A stretch of DNA of 6,397 nucleotides, taken from contig DFZI01000106.1 of NCBI GenBank assembly GCA_002383665.1, positions 16,334-22,730 of the forward strand, read 5' to 3'. Below are positions 1-6,344 of the stretch, piece by piece (position 1 is the first letter of the stretch; each line of letters begins with the position of its first letter). Origin of the DNA: Dehalococcoidia bacterium UBA4060 (GTDB taxonomy: Bacteria > Chloroflexota > Dehalococcoidia > GIF9 > UBA5629). The notes beneath the pieces were generated by a model. The model was given only the letters and a program-made list of their open reading frames with translations. It did not search any database and had not been told where the DNA came from. Made by a program: the position numbers and the translations under genes.

Positions 1-1578
<1,578 letters not shown>

Positions 1579-1580
1579 GT

Positions 1581-1660
1581 AGCAGGAGGGCCCGGGAGTC
1601 GGGTATGAAAGGGTAATCTTAACCAATGGGCTGATTCTGCTACGAGCTCGGGCCCCTGCT
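1581..1660. repeat. Imperfect inverted repeat between convergent clpB and PAP2-like genes
   Basis: The left arm begins AGCAGG-AG-GGCCCG at 1581. The reverse complement of the bases ending at 1660 reads AGCAGG-GGCCCG-AG. This gives about 12-14 G/C-rich pairs with two small bulges around a loop of about 46 bases. It fills the gap between two convergent stop codons, the usual place for a transcription end. Neither strand has a T tract after the stem, so this is not a canonical intrinsic terminator. It could be a roadblock structure, a factor-dependent end or an mRNA-stabilising hairpin. Confidence 0.4.
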
Positions 1661-2291
1661 AAAAAGTAACCGGCAGAAAACCGAAGCAATAGAAAACCCC
1701 TGTGGTTACCACCAGTCCCAGCAGGAAGCCTGCCAGTAGCTGCACGGGAGTGTGCTCGCCGAGGTAGTACCTCGCGAGCCCTAATAACAGGATAATAGAG
1801 GCTATGAGTAACGGAGAAATACGGGCGATTACCATCAATGGGATGGCCAGGCTGATTATCATGGAGAGATGTATGCTTACCCGGTAGATGCGGTTGGCCA
1901 GCGAAACCATGAGTGCAGTCAGACCCACGCTCACCATGGTAGCGGTGAGAGCGTTAGGTGAGCTAAGCGAATAAAGCAGCAGAATGTTAGGCAGAGCAAA
2001 CAGGCAAGCTATCAGCAACAGCTCATTAGGCCTCTCCCGGAAGAAGGAACGCAGGGTCATCTGAGCTCCAGTAGAGCGGGTAACAATGACGAGTTTGGTT
2101 TGCATATATGCGAGGGGGAAAAGATAAGCAGGGATCAGGGCGGCCATCGTCCACTTAGCCCAGACGGCGAAGCTGGGGCTTACCTCAGCAGCAACTATCG
2201 CCACGGCTACAGCCAGCACTATAAAAGGATGGAGCAGCTTCGATATTCCCCTGGCCACTTTTTTTGCCGTATTCTCTTTCTTTTCCATCAT
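1659..2291 (-). CDS. PAP2-superfamily-like integral membrane protein, divergent active site
   Basis: This 210-residue, very hydrophobic protein has about six membrane segments (near 20-37, 46-66, 91-108, 114-132, 140-157, 159-173 and a final one near 184-204). The C-terminal A-R-Y-Y-L-G-E-H-T-P-V-Q followed by a glycine-rich helix matches motif 3 of PAP2 (type 2 phosphatidic acid phosphatase) proteins, R-x5-H-x3-D, with R174 and H180 kept. The aspartate is Q184. The P-S-G-H motif is reduced to S-I-H-L (H141), and motif 1 is only loosely seen as R-E-R-P (85-88). The family removes phosphate from lipid phosphates or isoprenoid pyrophosphates at the membrane. Whether this copy is catalytic is uncertain. 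Starts TTG 2294, ATG 2291 and ATG 2288 lie in a row with only weak Shine-Dalgarno signals; I chose ATG 2291. It follows padR by 86 bp on the same strand with no clear promoter between, so co-transcription and PadR control are likely. Confidence 0.72.
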   Translation of the reverse strand: MMEKKENTAKKVARGISKLLHPFIVLAVAVAIVAAEVSPSFAVWAKWTMAALIPAYLFPLAYMQTKLVIVTRSTGAQMTLRSFFRERPNELLLIACLFALPNILLLYSLSSPNALTATMVSVGLTALMVSLANRIYRVSIHLSMIISLAIPLMVIARISPLLIASIILLLGLARYYLGEHTPVQLLAGFLLGLVVTTGVFYCFGFLPVTF

Positions 2292-2377
2292 CAATCAATG
2301 ATCTCGCGCTATATCCTTAACCATTTGAAATCGCCCCGACTGTCGGCCGGGCAGCACCTCTATTTGCCCTTCATTAC

Positions 2378-2731
2378 TCACTGGGAGGTATCGGCGCAGG
2401 AGCCGGCCTCACCCGTCAGCTTGTTGATAGCTGTGCAGAGGTCGTGCCATTCGGCCAGCGAGCTGGACAGGGCCTGGCGTCCTTTCTCGGTGATCTGATA
2501 ATATCTCCTGCCCCTTCGCTTGCCAGTCCGCTTCCACCTGGAGGCGACCAGCCCGTTTCTCTCTAACCTCGTAAGCGAGGGATAGATTGTGCCGCCTTTC
2601 ATTTTGAGATACCCGGCAGTCCTTTGCTCCGATTCTTTTTTAATCTGATAGCCATACATGGGCAACTGATTAATGAGAGACAAAATAATAGGGTCAATCA
2701 GCCCTTTCAATAATTGCTGAATATATGCCAA
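2378..2731 (-). CDS. PadR-family transcriptional regulator
   Basis: The 117-residue protein is a short PadR-type winged-helix repressor. Family landmarks are L-L-K-G-x-x-D-P-I-I-L-S-L-I (7-20), the M-Y-G-Y-Q-I segment (25-30), the recognition-helix region GGTIYPSLTRLERNGLV (46-62) and a basic wing followed by R-R-Y-Y-Q-I-T-E-K-G (75-84). The short C-terminal helix (about 85-105) would serve dimerisation, as in the short PadR subfamily. The start is TTG at 2731, preceded by AGGTGA at 2740-2735; it places L-L-K-G where family members have it, and no ATG fits better. PadR proteins typically repress their own gene and a nearby membrane or stress gene, with relief by a small hydrophobic ligand. 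A consensus promoter with an overlapping inverted repeat lies directly upstream, and a membrane-protein gene follows. The ligand cannot be told from sequence. Confidence 0.92.
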   Translation of the reverse strand: MAYIQQLLKGLIDPIILSLINQLPMYGYQIKKESEQRTAGYLKMKGGTIYPSLTRLERNGLVASRWKRTGKRRGRRYYQITEKGRQALSSSLAEWHDLCTAINKLTGEAGSCADTSQ

Positions 2732-2734
2732 ATT

Positions 2735-2740
2735 TCACCT
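2735..2740 (-). promoter_or_regulatory. Ribosome binding site setting the TTG start of padR
   Basis: On the minus strand AGGTGA (2740 to 2735) precedes the TTG start at 2731-2729 by three bases (four after AGGTG). The spacing is short but it is the only good Shine-Dalgarno match near the gene start, so it supports TTG 2731. The next in-frame TTG (2710) lies too far downstream of it. Confidence 0.6.
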
Positions 2741-2752
2741 CATACATATGAC

Positions 2753-2783
2753 TTGTATTACAATGCCTTGCATTGCAATATAT
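2753..2783. promoter_or_regulatory. Probable PadR operator (inverted repeat over -10 and start point)
   Basis: Left arm TTGTATTACAATGC (2753-2766) and right arm GCATTGCAATATAT (2770-2783) are inverted copies matching at 11 of 14 positions around the spacer CTT, with a perfect inner CAATGC/GCATTG. The element overlaps the padR -10 box (2782-2787) and the predicted transcription start near 2775. That is where a repressor would block RNA polymerase. Many PadR operators are AT-rich dyads of this size; assignment to this PadR is inferred from position. Confidence 0.6.
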
Positions 2784-2810
2784 TATAGTGTAAGATATTT
2801 TAAGTGTCAA
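2782..2810 (-). promoter_or_regulatory. Exact-consensus sigma70 promoter of padR
   Basis: Read on the minus strand, TTGACA (2810-2805) and TATAAT (2787-2782) are separated by exactly 17 bp, so both hexamers and the spacing equal the sigma70 consensus. The start point would fall near 2775, giving an untranslated leader of about 44 nt before the padR TTG. The adjoining PAP2-like gene is probably read from the same promoter. Such a strong promoter under a self-binding repressor suits tight repression with high induced output. Confidence 0.85.
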
Positions 2811-2848
2811 AACCTGAAAATTTTGATTTTGTGTGAGCGCTGCGTGGC

Positions 2849-2877
2849 TATTGCTAATTTTTTAAATGTGTTAGAAT
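2849..2877 (+). promoter_or_regulatory. Candidate extended -10 promoter for the YeiH-type transporter
   Basis: TG-T-TAGAAT at 2869-2877 is an extended -10 element, five of six bases matching TATAAT. The -35 side is weak: TATTGC at 17 bp spacing, or TTGCTA at 15 bp. The start would fall near 2884, about 208 nt before the transporter start. It is the best rightward promoter I find between padR and the transporter; a weaker alternative is TTGCAT (2769-2774) with TAAGAT (2791-2796). Confidence 0.4.
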
Positions 2878-2900
2878 ATTTCAACCAGAGGCAGCAAGAT

Positions 2901-2993
2901 ATGGTCGAGTTATGGGATGTAAATACCCTGATAGCGGGGTACAATCGGAGCCCTCTTGGGATAAATTGGCAGGCATATTGGCCGGGGAGGTGA
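2901..2993 (+). CDS. Possible 30-codon upstream ORF, unrecognised
   Basis: ATG at 2901 opens 30 codons, ending at TGA 2991-2993. AGAGG (2887-2891) stands nine bases before the ATG, an acceptable Shine-Dalgarno site. It would lie at the very start of the mRNA if the candidate promoter at 2869-2877 is used. The peptide is not hydrophobic and not cysteine-rich, and has three tryptophans (residues 5, 23, 27) and no signal peptide. I do not recognise it. It could be a leader peptide for the transporter 98 bp downstream, a small protein, or a chance ORF; chance is quite possible at this length. Confidence 0.2.
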   Translation: MVELWDVNTLIAGYNRSPLGINWQAYWPGR

Positions 2994-3048
2994 TATTTAA
3001 GCGGAAGCAAATATTAAAAAAGAGCAGCTTTATCACAGTGGTATTTTG

Positions 3049-3074
3049 CCTGTAAAACTTATCCTGCAAAACTT
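3049..3074 (+). repeat. 12-bp tandem-like direct repeat before the transporter RBS
   Basis: CCTGTAAAACTT (3049-3060) recurs as CCTGCAAAACTT (3063-3074) with one mismatch and a period of 14. TTTTGC (3044-3049) can also pair with GCAAAA (3066-3071) into a stem whose loop holds the first copy. The pair sits only five bases before the ribosome binding site, so it may affect translation or bind a regulator; its role is not known. Confidence 0.5.
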
Positions 3075-3079
3075 TACAT

Positions 3080-3087
3080 GGAGGTGA
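3080..3087 (+). promoter_or_regulatory. Strong Shine-Dalgarno setting the TTG start of the transporter
   Basis: GGAGGTGA ends four bases before TTG at 3092-3094. The nearer ATG at 3088 touches the Shine-Dalgarno and opens only ATG-ATT-GAA-TAA, so it cannot start the gene. The next in-frame ATG is codon 33, inside the second half of the first membrane region. The TTG start is therefore well supported. Confidence 0.8.
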
Positions 3088-3091
3088 ATGA

Positions 3092-4393
3092 TTGAATAAG
3101 ATCGACTGGTCATCTCTCTGGACTAAAGAAGATTGGTGGGCATGCTGGTTGGGCTTCATTATCCTGATCGTTGCCATAATCGGCGTGATGCCGGATACAG
3201 TGAAATTCGGCACCTGGGCCACCATCGATAAGGCATTCCCTAAGGGAATTGCCACCCTCTGGGATACATTGATCCTGTTCGTGATCATGGCCGTTCTTTC
3301 TATGATCGGCCTGTTCTTTATGAAGAAGGATTGGAAACGTTTCATCCCAGCTTTTGCCGTCCTCTTCTGCCTGGCCTGGCTGTCCATCTTTGTGGGCAAG
3401 CAGGCTGTGATCAACACCTGGGGACTTGAGTATGTGATCTGGGGCTTGATCTTCGGTTTGCTCATCAGCAATACAGTTGGCCTTCCGGAGTGGCTCAAGC
3501 CGGCCGTGCTGACCGAGTACTACGTCAAGATCGGCCTCGTCTGCATGGGTGCGACCATTATTTTTCAGGTCATTTTACAGGCCGGCCTGGTAGGATTGCT
3601 GCAGGCTGTCCTGGTGGTGGCTGCGGTATGGTTCTTTGCCTACTGGTTGGGACGCCGCTTCGGCATGGCCGAACGCTTTTCCAGCACCATGGCCACGGGA
3701 GTATCGATCTGTGGTGTTTCCGCATCGATCGCAGCCGGCGGCGCGGTAGAAGGCGATCCCAAGGAAACCAGCTATGTGATCGCCTGGCTTTTGGTTGGTG
3801 CCGTTATCATGATCATCGTCATGCCTCCTATTGCCAGGGCGATGAATATGCCCACCAATATGGCGGGTGCCTGGTTGGGCGGCACGATCGATAATACCGC
3901 TGCCGTGGTCGCTGCCGGCGACCTGATGAAGAGCAAGGCAGCGCTGGATACGGCGGCCGTGGTCAAGATGGCGCAGAACGTGCTGATTGGCTTTGCTGCC
4001 TTCTTCCTGGCTATCTGGGCCACGCTGAAGCTTGAGAAGAAGTCGGCTACAGAAAAGCCCTCTTTCATGGATATCTGGTACCGCTTCCCCAAGTTCATCC
4101 TTGGCTTTATCGTGGCATCGATAGTAGTATCCTTCTTTGTGCAGCCTGTGATGGGTGCCAAGTCTGCGAGCGGAATTGCAGGCCTGATGACCAACTACCG
4201 TACATGGTTCTTTGCCCTGTGCTTTGTTTGCGTGGGGTTGGAGACCAATATCAAACAGCTTCTTGCAATGGGCGGCGGCAAGCCGGCAATTGTTTACTGG
4301 ATTGCCCAGTTCTTTAACATTTTATGGACACTGCTTATTGTGTGGGTGCTGTGGTCCGGCGCTTTCTTCACTCCGCCCATCATGCCTGATTAA
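3092..4393 (+). CDS. YeiH/UPF0324 family (putative sulfate exporter family) membrane transporter
   Basis: The 433-residue multi-spanning membrane protein carries the signature segments of the Cons_hypoth698/YeiH family. These are A-T-G-V-S-I-C-G-V-S-A-S-I-A (201-214), the V-E-G-D-P-K-E-T-S-Y-V-I-A segment (219-231), and G-G-T-I-D-N-T-A-A-V-V-A-A-G (263-276), followed by V-V-K-M-A-Q-N-V-L-I-G (290-300). About eleven to twelve hydrophobic helices are visible, including two near the N-terminus (16-33 and 58-77). E. coli YeiH is about 350 residues, so this is a longer type with an extra N-terminal part. Family members are annotated as putative sulfate exporters, some beside sulfonate-degradation genes; the substrate is not proven by sequence. 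No sulfonate or sulfur gene is present here to support it. The gene starts at TTG behind GGAGGTGA, appears monocistronic with a long leader, and ends at a strong terminator. Confidence 0.88.
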   Translation: MNKIDWSSLWTKEDWWACWLGFIILIVAIIGVMPDTVKFGTWATIDKAFPKGIATLWDTLILFVIMAVLSMIGLFFMKKDWKRFIPAFAVLFCLAWLSIFVGKQAVINTWGLEYVIWGLIFGLLISNTVGLPEWLKPAVLTEYYVKIGLVCMGATIIFQVILQAGLVGLLQAVLVVAAVWFFAYWLGRRFGMAERFSSTMATGVSICGVSASIAAGGAVEGDPKETSYVIAWLLVGAVIMIIVMPPIARAMNMPTNMAGAWLGGTIDNTAAVVAAGDLMKSKAALDTAAVVKMAQNVLIGFAAFFLAIWATLKLEKKSATEKPSFMDIWYRFPKFILGFIVASIVVSFFVQPVMGAKSASGIAGLMTNYRTWFFALCFVCVGLETNIKQLLAMGGGKPAIVYWIAQFFNILWTLLIVWVLWSGAFFTPPIMPD

Positions 4394-4401
4394 AACCGGT
4401 G

Positions 4402-4433
4402 AAAAAAGGCGGGCTTTGTAAGCCCGCCTTTTT
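4402..4433. terminator. Bidirectional intrinsic terminator shared by convergent genes
   Basis: A perfect 9-bp stem GGCGGGCTT (4408-4416) / AAGCCCGCC (4420-4428) has a 3-base loop. It is flanked by six A on the left (4402-4407) and five T on the right (4429-4433), so it ends transcription on either strand. It lies nine bases after the transporter stop codon. The TAA of the opposing radical SAM gene (4434-4432) overlaps the right-hand T tract. Confidence 0.93.
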
Positions 4434-5508
4434 ATATCCCGTAAAGCTTGTAGCAATGCCTGCACAATTCCGGTGCTGGAGATGTCAGGTCTTCTCCCTT
4501 TACTGCAGTGACGTCCCGGACACTTCGCAGCCCGGGCAGGACAAGGAGGGCGACTCTCTTGGAGTTGGCCATAACAGCTTCCTGCATCCGCTGTTCGAAG
4601 GTTTCTCTGAAATTGCGTGCCGCTTGACCTCCGGTCACCTTCTGGAAACCGCGGCTGACATGGCCGTAGCTGAAGGGTGCAAAGGCCTCTTTTTTTCCTT
4701 CAAACAGGCGCGGGATTTCACTGCGTAGGGGAAGACACAGGTAAACGCAGGGAGCGATGTTGCCCGCCGCGGTCACGACCACAGTATGCAAAGGATCGGC
4801 TTTGCACACGGGGACGTTTGCCTGTAGCCGCAGCGGATAAACATCTACCTCGATGTTCTTCTCTTTGCCCAGACGCCTGGCTGCCTCTATTATCTCGGCA
4901 GCCTCCCGGTTGGCAACCTTCCCAAAAGCCCTCAGTGCTTCAGTTTCCGGACCAGTGATGCAGTCAAGATTGGAAGCTATCACACGGCGGGCGCCCAGCC
5001 TGGCGGCGAGGTCAACTAAACCAGGCAACTGTTCCAGGTTGGGCTTCATCATCTGGAAATCCAGGTGTATATCCGGCTTACTCTTCATGCTGCTCAGCCG
5101 CTCGATATTGGCACAGATGAGGTCCAGCCCCGGGCCGGGCCTCAGACTATTGTGCACGGCAGGTGTGGCTCCAGCCAGCGACACGGCGACGAAATCGAAT
5201 TTTAGCCGGCACAGCTCTCTGCTGACCTCATCATCCATCAGGCCCCCGTTGGTGGTCAGGCTGACCCTGCCCTGCTTTTGCTTGACTGCTGCGGCCATAT
5301 CCCAGAGGCGAGGATGTAGCAGCGGCTCACCCCACCCCTGCAGATGTACAAGTGTCCCTCTGTGCACAGCCGGAAGCACTTCAGAGAAATCTTCCCATTT
5401 AATATGCTGCGAAATCCAATTATCGTGCAGGGTGGTATGAGGGCAGAATATACATTCTGCCTGGCAGGCCGTGGTCACCTCCACCTGTATAATGTCCGGT
5501 AGCCACAT
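4432..5508 (-). CDS. Radical SAM protein with SPASM-like C-terminal cysteines
   Basis: The 358-residue protein begins almost at once with the radical SAM cluster motif C-x3-C-x2-C (C15, C19, C22), in V-T-T-A-C-Q-A-E-C-I-F-C-P-H. It then shows the glycine motif G-W-G-E-P-L-L-H-P (58-66), L-T-T-N-G-G (84-89) and a V-S-L-A-G-A strand (109-114), as in the partial TIM barrel. The C-terminal part has C235, G-N-I-A-P-C (C254), C258, C349 and C352. This resembles a SPASM or twitch auxiliary iron-sulfur region, but about 90 residues separate C258 from C349-x2-C352. Such enzymes reductively cleave S-adenosylmethionine to start radical chemistry, often on peptides; the substrate here is unknown. No obvious small peptide substrate is adjacent. 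ATG 5508 has only AGG about eleven bases upstream. It diverges from the unknown gene at 5616 and converges on the shared terminator. Confidence 0.88.
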   Translation of the reverse strand: MWLPDIIQVEVTTACQAECIFCPHTTLHDNWISQHIKWEDFSEVLPAVHRGTLVHLQGWGEPLLHPRLWDMAAAVKQKQGRVSLTTNGGLMDDEVSRELCRLKFDFVAVSLAGATPAVHNSLRPGPGLDLICANIERLSSMKSKPDIHLDFQMMKPNLEQLPGLVDLAARLGARRVIASNLDCITGPETEALRAFGKVANREAAEIIEAARRLGKEKNIEVDVYPLRLQANVPVCKADPLHTVVVTAAGNIAPCVYLCLPLRSEIPRLFEGKKEAFAPFSYGHVSRGFQKVTGGQAARNFRETFEQRMQEAVMANSKRVALLVLPGLRSVRDVTAVKGEDLTSPAPELCRHCYKLYGI

Positions 5509-5543
5509 CTCGTCATCAACCTGTTAAGATCAACTGCAAGAGT

Positions 5544-5572
5544 ATTCTATCACCTGCCTGGCCGATTGAAAA
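5544..5572 (-). promoter_or_regulatory. Probable promoter of the radical SAM gene
   Basis: On the minus strand TTTTCA (5572-5567) and TAGAAT (5549-5544) are 17 bp apart, matching four and five of six consensus bases. The start point near 5537 gives a leader of about 29 nt before ATG 5508. Its -35 box lies six bases from the -35 box of the opposing promoter. Confidence 0.5.
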
Positions 5573-5578
5573 ACAACA

Positions 5579-5608
5579 TTGACCACACAAGTTGGCCTGT
5601 GATATAGT
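5579..5608 (+). promoter_or_regulatory. Extended -10 promoter giving a leaderless start at 5616
   Basis: TTGACC (5579-5584) and TATAGT (5603-5608) are 18 bp apart, each with five of six consensus bases, and TG precedes the -10 in the extended arrangement (TG-A-TATAGT). The expected start, about seven bases after the -10 box, falls on or beside the A of ATG 5616. No Shine-Dalgarno is present before that ATG. Confidence 0.68.
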
Positions 5609-5615
5609 CTGCCTG

Positions 5616-6251
5616 ATGTTGAGGAACATTCTGCCGCGGATACTTGATACCAAGTGCAATAACATCCGTCAGGCGGAAAAGTCGTTAGCCGAGGCGGTTG
5701 CCTTTGAAGTTCTGGGTGGATACCAGGCGGGGGTGTGGGATTTTATTATGCCTCCCCTGCTCGTCGTTAACCTGCTCAGGCACAAGCGCAAAAGGGAGGC
5801 ATTCATCCTTAATTTTCTCTTCACTAAAAAAATTGCCCTGGAGACGGCGCGTGATATGGTGGAACGGAATGTATCACGTGATGCTGCCATGCAAATAGCG
5901 GAAGAGGCCACCGGCAAGGTGCTGGCATCTGATACGAAGGGCGTTTATGCCGACAAAGTGCGTCAAAGACAATTGCGGGAGATCGAGTTGCTGGCCGGTC
6001 ACTATTATAAATTGATCATAACAGAGGGGAAAACTTACGAAGAGATGGTAGAAGAGGCTTATTCTGAGCGTCGAGAATATCTGGATTTTGTGCGCAGGTT
6101 AAACCAGGCCGAGAAAGAGGTCAACCACGCAGCGCTCGCCACGGTCGGCAGGAATGAAGCGAGCCTCAACTTTATAAACAAGATGGAAAAGGCCGTGGAA
6201 AGGATCCGTCAGACGGATGCTGACAAATATTTCCCGCCTGTAATCAGTTGA
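5616..6251 (+). CDS. Unrecognised 211-residue helical protein
   Basis: I do not recognise this family. The protein is mostly helical and highly charged. Residues 38-54 (G-V-W-D-F-I-M-P-P-L-L-V-V-N-L-L) are hydrophobic and followed by R-H-K-R-K-R (55-60). This could be a membrane-touching or single-spanning helix with a cytoplasmic basic flank, or a buried amphipathic helix. After it come amphipathic helices (about 64-105) and a charged region (112-205) with coiled-coil character, ending K-Y-F-P-P-V-I-S. No signal peptide, metal motif or nucleotide-binding motif is visible. I chose ATG 5616 because a well-formed promoter ends at 5608, so the longer frame from TTG 5592 would start inside the promoter. 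Base and codon use look like the neighbours, with no sign of recent transfer. It shares a divergent control region with the radical SAM gene. Confidence 0.82.
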   Translation: MLRNILPRILDTKCNNIRQAEKSLAEAVAFEVLGGYQAGVWDFIMPPLLVVNLLRHKRKREAFILNFLFTKKIALETARDMVERNVSRDAAMQIAEEATGKVLASDTKGVYADKVRQRQLREIELLAGHYYKLIITEGKTYEEMVEEAYSERREYLDFVRRLNQAEKEVNHAALATVGRNEASLNFINKMEKAVERIRQTDADKYFPPVIS

Positions 6252-6259
6252 AGATATAA

Positions 6260-6302
6260 GGCATCTTTGCAATATAAAATACAAAGATTGCCACGCCTTT
6301 TT
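6260..6302 (+). terminator. Probable intrinsic terminator of the unknown gene
   Basis: GGCATCTTTG (6260-6269) pairs with CAAAGATTGCC (6282-6292), ten pairs with a single bulged A, around an AT-rich 12-base loop. A run of five T (6298-6302) follows, but five bases after the stem, which weakens the call. It begins eight bases after the stop codon at 6249-6251. Confidence 0.5.
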
Positions 6303-6344
6303 GTTGCTGTTCCCCTTTTTATTGGATAACCGGTACAGGAAAGA

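Larger units (their letters stand above)
2811..3091. other. AT-rich intergenic region and leader of the transporter gene
   Basis: Together with the padR promoter and operator this makes a 351-bp stretch (2741-3091) without a confident gene. Rightward it contains an extended -10 candidate (2869-2877), a weak 30-codon ORF (2901-2993), a small stem TACCC/GGGTA (2924-2928 with 2937-2941), a 12-bp direct repeat (3049-3074) and the transporter ribosome binding site. I recognise no known riboswitch class in it. Longer readings of it in other frames have no family resemblance. Confidence 0.6.

Noticed and set aside
2333..2352. CCGAC-T-GTCGG dyad between padR and the PAP2-like gene as a terminator
   Set aside because: The loop is a single base in its tightest form and no T tract follows on the minus strand.
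2100..2498. 132-codon plus-strand ORF across the PAP2-like gene and padR
   Set aside because: It is antisense to two recognisable genes and its translation has no domain-like pattern.
3088..3099. Minimal ORF ATG-ATT-GAA-TAA overlapping the transporter TTG start
   Set aside because: The ATG touches the Shine-Dalgarno with zero spacing, so it can hardly be used for initiation.
2881..3498. 205-codon minus-strand ORF across the transporter leader
   Set aside because: It overlaps the well-supported transporter start on the other strand and shows no family features.
3490..3894. 134-codon plus-strand ORF inside the transporter
   Set aside because: It is a +1 shadow of the transporter frame; low-complexity R/G/H-rich translation.
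4853..5440. 195-codon plus-strand ORF opposite the radical SAM gene
   Set aside because: The minus frame has the complete radical SAM cysteine and glycine motifs; the plus frame is a serine-rich shadow.
5592..5615. TTG 5592 as start of the unknown gene
   Set aside because: It lies between the -35 and -10 boxes of the only good promoter and has no Shine-Dalgarno; ATG 5616 fits a leaderless start.
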